Below, one piece after another: positions 37,391-43,992 of a stretch of DNA of 46,493 bases. The position numbers and the translations under genes are program-made. The DNA comes from Pseudomonadota bacterium (GTDB lineage Bacteria > Pseudomonadota > Gammaproteobacteria > Xanthomonadales > Xanthomonadaceae). How positions within the stretch are numbered: position 1 is the stretch's first letter; every line of letters starts with the position of its first letter. Location: contig CAUJIN010000064.1 of the NCBI GenBank assembly GCA_963205495.1, forward strand, positions 1 through 46,493, written 5' to 3'. The notes under the pieces were generated by a model, which saw only the letters and a list, made by a program, of their open reading frames with translations, was not told where the DNA came from and did no database searches.

Positions 37391-37983
37391 GCTTCAACGG
37401 TACTGGTATCCGGTCGGTGGCGCTCAATCTCGGCACCTGCGACCCCTACTTCAACCTAGATGTCGTGACGGCTCTGGCCGTGCAGGGCGACGGCAAGCTC
37501 GCCCTGGCCGGGGCTGCGTCCGATGATGCGATCATCGCGCAGCCGATGCTGGGTCGACTCAAGGTCGATGGCAGTTTTGACACCAGCTTTCATGGTACCG
37601 GGCTCTTCTCGGTGGGAACCAGCTGGCCGGGTCACGGCGGCATGTGGCCGGCCGGGATCGCTGAGCGACCGGATACCCGGGAGCTGGTGGTGGCCATGAG
37701 CTATCGGGTATCGAGCGCCGCTGGCTCACCCACGCGCCAACTGCTCACTCAATGGTCGTCCAATGGCAACACCCTGCGCGCCAGCCGCAGTTTCGAGTTC
37801 ACCGCCCATGCTTCGCAGATTCCGGAGGCGATTCCCCAGGGCCTGCTCGTCGATTCCGATTCGGCCATGATGGTGGGCTCGCGGCGCTGGGACGCTTCGG
37901 ATTGGAGCAATCGGGACCATGACATCACTCTGGTTCGCACCCTGGTCGACATGGACTTTCTCTTCAGCGACGGGTTTGAATAG
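37339..37983 (+). pseudogene. 5'-truncated delta-60 repeat protein
   Basis: The open frame codes for 214 residues, but the first 17 come from the IS end. The authentic fragment starts near 37391. It carries a delta-60 (TIGR02608-like) beta-propeller-type repeat: VTALAVQGDGKLALAG, then GRLKVDGSFDTSFHGTGL. Such repeats occur many times in large secreted or surface proteins, so the original gene was probably much longer and lost its 5' part, with signal peptide, to the IS insertion or a later deletion. The C-terminus LFSDGFE is a motif often seen at the end of exported proteins in this group. The fragment has no own promoter or signal sequence. Confidence 0.7.
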
Positions 37984-38175
37984 ATCAGCGACGATCGATT
38001 CGCCGACAGGGCCCCGTAGTCCGTGCCCACTGAAGCTGTCGCCGGTCAAACCACCGACCTGCTACCCGGCAGAAAACACAGCGGACTGCGAAATGCGATG
38101 ACGAAGGCTGACCAAAGCCGATGCGATCGAGGCTCCGCAGGATGCGGCGCGTCGATGCTCAATAAAACCGCCTGG
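37984..38175. other. Unannotated stretch inside the tRNA scar
   Basis: No gene, terminator or repeat was recognised in these 192 nt. A GCTCA at about 38156-38160 may be the remnant of a D arm belonging to the tRNA-like copy that follows. Confidence 0.4.
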
Positions 38176-38216
38176 CCAAGGGGAAGGCCACCCGTTCGAA
38201 TCGTGTCGGGACACCA
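38176..38216 (+). repeat. Imperfect copy of the tRNA-Arg 3' half (att-like or tRNA pseudogene)
   Basis: These 41 nt align with 37067-37108 of the tRNA: AAGGGGAAGG and GTTCGAATCGTGTCGGG are identical, with a few substitutions and one missing base near the acceptor, ending in CCA. No matching 5' acceptor strand (TGTCCCG) lies upstream, so it is not a functional tRNA. It is either the far attachment site of a lost element or a decayed tRNA. Confidence 0.7.
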
Positions 38217-38274
38217 AGTCACTGCGCGCGTTGCGCTGTCTGCGCGGGATTCTTTCTGCGTTTTGGGCACTTCC

Positions 38275-38297
38275 GGGGCGACCCGGCGGTTCGCCCC
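38275..38297 (-). terminator. Hairpin after deoD
   Basis: GGGGCGA and TCGCCCC form a 7-bp stem with a 9-nt loop, 25 nt after the deoD stop. No T-run follows on the minus strand. Confidence 0.35.
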
Positions 38298-38322
38298 GCG
38301 AGCATCGCCCCGGGGCAGCCGC

Positions 38323-39039
38323 TCAGCGCGCTCCGCTCTCGCCAGTGCAGGCCAGGGCCAGTCTGGCCATGCGGATCAGCCCCTGCTCGCGTTCGGCCGG
38401 GGGCATGTGTTCGTCGGTGTCGAACAGGTCGGTGACGGTGAGGATGGCCAGCGCGCTGAAGCCTTCGCGCATGGCCAGGCCGTAGAGGCCGGCGGTTTCC
38501 ATTTCCACGCCGGTGATGCGGTGGCGGCGCAGGTGGTCGAGGATCTGCGGGTCGCCGTCGTAGAAGCAGTCGGTGCTGAACACGTGGGCCACGCGCGCGG
38601 GCACGCCCTGTGCGGTGGCGGCATCCATGGCGGCGCGCAGCAGGCCGAAATCGGCGCAGCTGGAAAGGTCGTGGCCGCCGAACTGCATGCGGTTGATGCG
38701 CGAGTCGGTGCTGCCCGACTGCGCCAGCAGCACCTCGCCCAGGGCCACCTCGCCCAGCCCACCGCAGGTGCCGATGCGGATGATGCGGCGCACGCCGTAG
38801 TGGCGCGCCAGCTCGGTGACGTAGATCGCGGTGGAGGGGATGCCCATGCCGCCGCCCATCACGGTGACGGGCGCGCCGTTCCAGGTGCCGGTATAGCCCA
38901 GCATGTTGCGCCGCGCGTTGATCTGTTCGGGCTGCGACAGCAGCTCGTGCGCGACGAAGCGGGCGCGCAGCGGGTCGCCGGGCATCAGGACGGTATCGGC
39001 GATCTGCCCGGGGGCGGCGTCGATGTGCAGGCTGCTCAT
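38323..39039 (-). CDS. deoD: Purine-nucleoside phosphorylase (DeoD type)
   Basis: The 238-residue hexameric enzyme cleaves purine (deoxy)nucleosides with phosphate to base and (deoxy)ribose 1-phosphate. Family blocks are MPGDPLRARFVA (19-30), MGGGMGIPSTAIYVTEL, RIGTCGG (phosphate site), STDCFYDGD and GVEMETAGLY with the ribose-binding Glu pair. SDLFDT-like VTDLFDTDEH has the catalytic Asp. The ATG overlaps the deoB stop by 4 nt (ATGA). Confidence 0.95.
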   Translation of the reverse strand: MSSLHIDAAPGQIADTVLMPGDPLRARFVAHELLSQPEQINARRNMLGYTGTWNGAPVTVMGGGMGIPSTAIYVTELARHYGVRRIIRIGTCGGLGEVALGEVLLAQSGSTDSRINRMQFGGHDLSSCADFGLLRAAMDAATAQGVPARVAHVFSTDCFYDGDPQILDHLRRHRITGVEMETAGLYGLAMREGFSALAILTVTDLFDTDEHMPPAEREQGLIRMARLALACTGESGAR

Positions 39040-40250
39040 GGCGGGGTCTCCGAAAGGAAGCAGCGGCCGGCCGCGAGCGGCGGCAGGCCGAGGTGGGTGG
39101 CCAGGCCCTGGCCGAGGTCGGCGAAGCTCTCGCGCACGCCCAGCGCGCGCGGCGCGATGCCCGGAGCGAAGGCCAGCAGCGGCACGCGTTCGCGGGTGTG
39201 GTCGCTGCCTGGCCAGGCGGGATCGCAGCCGTGGTCGGCGCTCATCACGAGAAGATCGTCCGGACGCAGCGCGGCCAGCACTTCGGGCAGACGCGCGTCG
39301 AAGTGTTCCAGCGCCGCGCCGTAGCCCAGGGCGTTTCTGCGGTGGCCGAAGACGCTGTCGAAATCGACGAAGTTGGTGGCGATGAGCGCGCCGTCCGGCG
39401 CCTCGGCCATGGCGCGCAGGGTGGCGTCGAAAAGCGCGTCGTGGCCGGTGCCCTTGAGCGCCCGGGTGACGCCGCGGCCGGCGAAGATGTCGCTGATCTT
39501 GCCCACCGAAACCACTTCGCGCCCGGCCGCGTGCGCGGCATCCAGCAGGGTGCGCCCCGGCGGTTCCAGGGCGTAGTCGCGGCGGTTGCCGGTGCGCGCG
39601 TAGCTGTCCGGCGCGGTGCCGACGAAGGGCCGCGCGATCACCCGGCCGATGTTCCAGGGCGCCAGCAGCTCGCGCGCCAGCACGCTGAGGTCGAGCAGGC
39701 GATTGAGGCCGAAGTGTTCCTCGTGCGCGGCGATCTGGAACACCGAGTCGGCCGAGGTGTAGACGATGGGCTTGCCGGTGGCGATGTGCTCCTCGCCCAG
39801 GCGCGCGATGATCTCGGTGCCCGAGGCGTGGCAGTTGCCAAGCACGCCGGGCAGGTTGCCGCGTTCGATCAGCGCCGCGAGCAGCTCGGGCGGAAAGGTT
39901 TTTTCCCGCGCATCGAACAGGCCGAAGGCCGTTTCCACCACCACGCCCGCGCTTTCCCAGTGGCCCGACGGGGTGTCCTTGCCGGCCGAACGCTCGCTCA
40001 TGCAGCCCCACAGGCTTTCCGGCGCGGGCAGCGCCTCGAATCCGGCAGCCGGTGCGCCTGCGGACAGCGCGTGCGCCTGCGGCAGGCCCATGCGGCTCAG
40101 GTTCGGCAGCCGCAGCGGCCCGCGCGCAGCCGCGGCGCACGCCGCGGCGATATGGCCGAAGGTGTCGGAACCTTCGTCGCCGTAGGTCGCCGCATCCGGC
40201 GCGCCGCCGAGGCCGAGGGAATCCAGGACCAGCCAGATCGCGCGCGCCAT
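39036..40250 (-). CDS. deoB: Phosphopentomutase
   Basis: This 404-residue, manganese-dependent enzyme of the alkaline phosphatase superfamily interconverts (deoxy)ribose 1- and 5-phosphate. The first metal Asp is in WLVLDSLGLGGAPDA (5-19), with the phosphorylated Thr in GKDTPSGHWE (about 84-93). Further metal ligands are in NFVDFDSVFGHR and MSADHGCDPAW, and in DHTRERVPLL. The long open extension upstream lies in deoC. Start ATG at 40250 is 4 nt after the deoC stop. Confidence 0.95.
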   Translation of the reverse strand: MARAIWLVLDSLGLGGAPDAATYGDEGSDTFGHIAAACAAAARGPLRLPNLSRMGLPQAHALSAGAPAAGFEALPAPESLWGCMSERSAGKDTPSGHWESAGVVVETAFGLFDAREKTFPPELLAALIERGNLPGVLGNCHASGTEIIARLGEEHIATGKPIVYTSADSVFQIAAHEEHFGLNRLLDLSVLARELLAPWNIGRVIARPFVGTAPDSYARTGNRRDYALEPPGRTLLDAAHAAGREVVSVGKISDIFAGRGVTRALKGTGHDALFDATLRAMAEAPDGALIATNFVDFDSVFGHRRNALGYGAALEHFDARLPEVLAALRPDDLLVMSADHGCDPAWPGSDHTRERVPLLAFAPGIAPRALGVRESFADLGQGLATHLGLPPLAAGRCFLSETPP

Positions 40251-40254
40251 CGCC

Positions 40255-40989
40255 CTACTCCGCCAGCGCCGCGACGACTTCGCCCAGGAGCGCGCTGGCA
40301 CCGAAGCGGAAGCGTTCCGGGGTGATCCAGTCCGCGCCAAGGCGCGCCTCGGCCAGATCGAGGTAGACCCGCGCATCGGCCAGGGTGCGCACGCCGCCGG
40401 CCGCCTTGAAGCCGCAGGTGCCGCCGCGCGCGGCGATCGCATCGAGCATCACCGCCGCGGCCCCGGGCGTGGCGTTGACGGTCACCTTGCCGGTGGAGGT
40501 CTTGAGGAAGTCCACGCCGGCATCGAGGCCGATCTCGCTGGCCTCGCGGATGCGCTCGGGCGTGCCCAGCTCGCCGGTTTCCAGAATGAGCTTGAGCGCG
40601 ACGCCGGGGCCGCAGGCGGCGCGGCAGGCCTCCACGCCGGCGCGGGCCGCGGCTGCGTCTCCGGCCAGCAGCGCGCGCCAGGCCAGCACCATGTCGATCT
40701 CGTCGGCGCCGGCGGCAATGGCGCGGCGGGTTTCGCGCGCCACGCGATCCGGATCGCTGCCGCCTTCGGGAAAGTTCACCACCGTGGCGATCTTCACCGC
40801 CGCGCCGGCCATCGTCTCGCGCGCGGTCGTGACGTGCTCGGGATACACGCACAGCGCGGCGGGCAGGCCGAACGCCGTGCGCGCCGAAGCACACAGCGCG
40901 CGGATTTTCGCGGGCGTGTCGTCCTCGCCCAGGCTGGTGAGGTCGAGAAGCGGCAGCAGGCGCGCGGCGTCGGTCTTGGCGGAAGTCAT
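40255..40989 (-). CDS. deoC: Deoxyribose-phosphate aldolase
   Basis: The 244-residue class I aldolase splits 2-deoxyribose 5-phosphate into glyceraldehyde 3-phosphate and acetaldehyde. The Schiff-base lysine is Lys163 in DFLKTSTGKV; Lys195 in GFKAAGG and Asp99 in DEIDM complete the catalytic set (E. coli Lys167, Lys201, Asp102). The ATG at 40989 is the first after the 126-nt open extension, and the N-terminus there fits the family. As the first gene of deoC-deoB-deoD it sets the order of the pathway; no deoA or pyrimidine phosphorylase gene is in the window. Confidence 0.95.
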   Translation of the reverse strand: MTSAKTDAARLLPLLDLTSLGEDDTPAKIRALCASARTAFGLPAALCVYPEHVTTARETMAGAAVKIATVVNFPEGGSDPDRVARETRRAIAAGADEIDMVLAWRALLAGDAAAARAGVEACRAACGPGVALKLILETGELGTPERIREASEIGLDAGVDFLKTSTGKVTVNATPGAAAVMLDAIAARGGTCGFKAAGGVRTLADARVYLDLAEARLGADWITPERFRFGASALLGEVVAALAE

Positions 40990-41112
40990 GGCTGGCTCGA
41001 AGGTTTGCGAAAGTGTGCGCCGGCGCGGACGGATCGGCCTTGATCTGGCGCAGGCTCCGGAACGCCGCCACAGGATACCCGCCACGCACGCGGAGCGGCC
41101 TCGTTCTGCCCG

Positions 41113-41130
41113 CATTACGGCTTTGTAATG
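41113..41130. promoter_or_regulatory. Palindromic operator candidate in the deo-cus gap
   Basis: CATTAC and GTAATG form a perfect 6-bp inverted repeat with a 6-nt spacer, in the 214-nt gap between divergent deoC and cusC. ATTAC-type dyads are bound by OmpR-family regulators of metal efflux such as CopR/CusR/CzcR, so this may control the cus operon. It lies 73 nt before the cusC ATG. Confidence 0.5.
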
Positions 41131-41203
41131 TCGAGGTCATCGGTGTGACAGGTGGCGCCCACCAGACTGCCCGCTCCCTGTCGCGTTCCGGGAGCGCATC
41201 CGG

Positions 41204-42481
41204 ATGAGTTTTCTCCGCAACTTCAGCAGCGCGATCGCCGCGGCGACGCTGCTTCTGCTTGCCCCTGGAACATCGCTGGCCGTCGGGCTGGACGAGGCGC
41301 TGCGCCTGGGCATCGGGCGTGCGCCGTCGCTGGCCGCCAGCGGCGCGCGTGAAGCGGCCGCCGGCGAGGCCCTCGCCCGCGCGGCGGCCCTGCCCGATCC
41401 GCGCCTGACGCTGGGGCTGGCCGACCTGCCCGTCACCGGCCAGGACGCCTTCGACCTGCGCGCCGACGGAATGACCTCGCAGCAGATCGGCCTGATGCAG
41501 GACTTCCCCGCCCGCGCCAAGCGCGAGGCGCAGCGATCCCTCGCACAGGCGCAACTGGATCGGACGCAGGCCCAGACCGTTTCCGAGCGCGCCGCGCTGC
41601 GCCAGCGCGTGGCGCAGGCCTGGTTTGCGCTGTGGAGCGCGCAGGCGCAGCGAAAGGCGCTGGAAACGCTGCGCGAAACCGCCGACATCGCCGAACGCAC
41701 CACGCGCGCGCGGCTGGGCGGCGGCGAAGGCTCGGCCACCGAAGCCCTGGCGCTCCGGGCCGCCGCGCTGGCGCTGGAGAACCGCATCGACGCGGCGCAG
41801 GGCGCGGTGGAATCGGCCGCGGTCGGCCTGGCGCGCTGGACCGGCAGCGACGGCGAGCTGCCGAGCGCCTCCGGATCGCTGCCCGACCTGCACCGCCTGC
41901 CCGTTCCCGAAGACCGCCTGCTGGCCAGCATCGACCGCCTCGCGCCGCTCCAGCCCTGGAGCCAGTCCGAGCGCGTGGCCGCGGCCGAAGTGGACGCGGC
42001 GCTGGCGCAGAAGCGCCCCGACTTCGGTCTGACCCTGAGCTACGGCCGGCGCGACCGCGCGCCCGACGGCATGCCGCGCAGCGACCTGCTGATGCTGGAG
42101 CTGTCCGTCGGCTTGCCGCTGTTTTCGCGCAACCGTCAGGACCGCGACATCGCCGCGCGCCGCGCCGACCTCGATGCCGCCGCCGCAGAACGCGAGGACG
42201 CCCGGCGCGAGCAGCGCGCCCTGCTGCGCGCCGCCCTCGCCGAATGGCACGCGCTGGATCGCCAGATCGAGCGCATCGAACGCCAGTCCCTGCCGCTGGC
42301 GCGCGACCGTTCGGCCGTGGCGCTGGCCGCCTACGGCGCCGGCGGTGCGCTTGAACCGTGGCTGGAAGCGCGCCGCGACGAAACCGAACTGGCCCTTGAA
42401 CACGCCCGACTGCTGGGCGAACTGGGCCGCGCCTGGGCGGCGCTGGCCTGGCTGCTTCCCGAAGAGGAAACCGCACCGTGA
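41204..42481 (+). CDS. cusC: Outer-membrane efflux channel, CusC/CzcC-like
   Basis: The 425-residue protein is a TolC-family outer-membrane factor. A Sec signal peptide (about 1-26, AAATLLLLAPGTSLA) lacks a lipobox Cys, unlike E. coli CusC. Two repeats of the coiled-coil barrel unit follow (about 27-210 and 235-410), rich in Ala, Arg and Leu. Conserved blocks are PDPRLTLGLADLPV (about 65-78), IGLMQDFPARAKR and LMLELSVGLPLFSRNRQ. It is about 30 residues shorter than usual CusC proteins. GGGAG lies 10 nt before the ATG. Its stop overlaps cusB by 4 nt. Confidence 0.88.
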   Translation: MSFLRNFSSAIAAATLLLLAPGTSLAVGLDEALRLGIGRAPSLAASGAREAAAGEALARAAALPDPRLTLGLADLPVTGQDAFDLRADGMTSQQIGLMQDFPARAKREAQRSLAQAQLDRTQAQTVSERAALRQRVAQAWFALWSAQAQRKALETLRETADIAERTTRARLGGGEGSATEALALRAAALALENRIDAAQGAVESAAVGLARWTGSDGELPSASGSLPDLHRLPVPEDRLLASIDRLAPLQPWSQSERVAAAEVDAALAQKRPDFGLTLSYGRRDRAPDGMPRSDLLMLELSVGLPLFSRNRQDRDIAARRADLDAAAAEREDARREQRALLRAALAEWHALDRQIERIERQSLPLARDRSAVALAAYGAGGALEPWLEARRDETELALEHARLLGELGRAWAALAWLLPEEETAP

Positions 42482-43992
42482 ACCTGCGACTGCACCCCCT
42501 GTTTCTGGCCCTCGCAGCGCTGGCGCTCGTCGCCCTCGGCATCGCGCTGGGGCGAGGCTTGAGCCGCAGCGCGCCGTCCGAGGCCGCCCGATCGCACGCA
42601 CCTGCGCCCGCTTCCGGCGAACGCGAGGTGCTCTACTGGTACGACCCGATGGTGCCCAACCAGCGCTTCGACAAGCCCGGCAAATCGCCCTTCATGGACA
42701 TGGATCTGGTGCCGCGCTATGCCGACGAGGCGGCGCAGGCGCAGGTGCGCATCGATCCGGGCATGCAGCAGAACCTCGGCATCCGCAGCGCCGAAGTCAA
42801 AACCGGCACGCTCGAGGACGCGATCAACGTGCCGGGCACGCTGGACTGGGACCGACGGCTCGAATCGGTGGTGGCGGCGCGGGTCGAAGGGCTGGTGTCG
42901 CGCGTGGACGTGCGCGCCCCGTTCACGCCGGTACGCCGCGGCCAGAGGTTGGCGCAGATGCTGGCTCCGCAGTGGAGCACCGCCGCTGCCGAAGCGCGCG
43001 CGCTGGCTGCGGCGAGCTCGCCCGCCGCGCAGGCGCTGCAGGAAGCCTCGCGCCAGCGCCTGCGCGCGCTCGGCCTGCCCGGCGACGCGGCAGGTTCCGG
43101 CTCGCTGGCCCTGCTCGCGCCGCACGAGGGCGTGGTGACGGAGGTGCTGGTGCGCGAAGGCGAAACCGTCGCCGCCGGCGCGCCGCTGTTCCGCATCACC
43201 CGCCTCGACACGCTGTGGCTGGAAGCCGCGGTGCCGCAGGCGCTGGCCGCGCGACTGGCTCCCGGCGCAGCGGTCCAGGCGCGCGTGGACGCGCGCCCGG
43301 GAGAAATCTTCCCGGGACGCATCGAAGCCCTGCTGCCGCAGGTGGATCCCGCCAGCCGCACCCAGACCGCGCGCATCGTGCTGGACAACGCCGACGGACG
43401 CCTTGCGCCGGGCCTGTTCGCGCAGGTGACGCTGTCCCCCGAAGCCGGTCCGTCGCGCACCCTGATCCCGAACCAGGCGCTGATCGCCACCGGCAGCGAC
43501 AGCCGCGTGATCGTGCAGCGCCAGGACGGTGCGTTCGAGCCGGTGCGGGTGCAAGTCGGGCGCAGCGCCGGCGGCCAGACCGAAATCCTCGCGGGGCTTT
43601 CGGCCGGCGACTGGGTGGTGACCTCCGGACAGTTCCTGATCGATTCGGAAGCCAGCCTTTCCGGCGCGCTGGAGCGCCTGAGCGCCCCGGCCGAAATGGA
43701 TCATGGAGCGATGGACCATGGTTCGATGAACCACGGCTCGATGGATCACGGCTCGATGGATCACGGCTCGATGGACCACGGCTCGATGGATCACGGTTCC
43801 ATGGATCACGGTTCCATGGATCACGGTTCCATGGATCACGGTTCCATTGATCACGGCTCGATGGATCACGGCTCGATGGATCACGGCTCGATGGACCACG
43901 GCGCGATGGATCATGGATCGATGGATCACGGGAAATCCGCCCAGGACGCCCACGCGGACCACGAACACCACCCGATGGACCACACGCCGTGA
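42478..43992 (+). CDS. cusB: CusB-like periplasmic adaptor with a 16-copy MDHGS tail
   Basis: This 504-residue membrane-fusion protein links CusA to CusC. One N-terminal hydrophobic anchor or signal (about 7-24) is followed by the metal-binding segment YWYDPMVPNQRFDKPGKS and PFMDMDLVPRY, nearly identical to E. coli CusB; Met58, Met73 and Met75 match its Cu(I)/Ag(I) ligands. A beta-barrel, lipoyl and short hairpin domain arrangement follows (about 85-400). From residue 407 to 486 the protein carries 16 tandem Met-Asp-His-Gly-Ser units, and the end is AHADHEHHPMDHTP. The tail is a strong metal-binding candidate and may replace the missing CusF. The start is a GTG in a GTGA overlap with cusC; the end overlaps cusA the same way. 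Confidence 0.93.
   Translation: MNLRLHPLFLALAALALVALGIALGRGLSRSAPSEAARSHAPAPASGEREVLYWYDPMVPNQRFDKPGKSPFMDMDLVPRYADEAAQAQVRIDPGMQQNLGIRSAEVKTGTLEDAINVPGTLDWDRRLESVVAARVEGLVSRVDVRAPFTPVRRGQRLAQMLAPQWSTAAAEARALAAASSPAAQALQEASRQRLRALGLPGDAAGSGSLALLAPHEGVVTEVLVREGETVAAGAPLFRITRLDTLWLEAAVPQALAARLAPGAAVQARVDARPGEIFPGRIEALLPQVDPASRTQTARIVLDNADGRLAPGLFAQVTLSPEAGPSRTLIPNQALIATGSDSRVIVQRQDGAFEPVRVQVGRSAGGQTEILAGLSAGDWVVTSGQFLIDSEASLSGALERLSAPAEMDHGAMDHGSMNHGSMDHGSMDHGSMDHGSMDHGSMDHGSMDHGSMDHGSIDHGSMDHGSMDHGSMDHGAMDHGSMDHGKSAQDAHADHEHHPMDHTP
43696..43935 (+). repeat. Sixteen tandem 15-bp repeats in cusB
   Basis: The unit ATGGATCACGGCTCG occurs 16 times with no length change, coding MDHGS; variants are MDHGA (units 1 and 14), MNHGS (3), IDHGS (11) and MDHGK (16). 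Units 7-10 share GGTTCC instead of GGCTCG, suggesting a recent block duplication. The uniform codons show expansion by slippage or unequal exchange, so copy number may vary between strains. Confidence 0.97.

Noticed and set aside
38140..38216. A second functional tRNA gene
   Set aside because: The 3' half resembles tRNA-Arg, but no 5' acceptor strand pairs with it and the T stem has a mismatch.
43696..43935. CRISPR array
   Set aside because: The 15-bp units are contiguous without spacers, in frame, and code for a repeated peptide.
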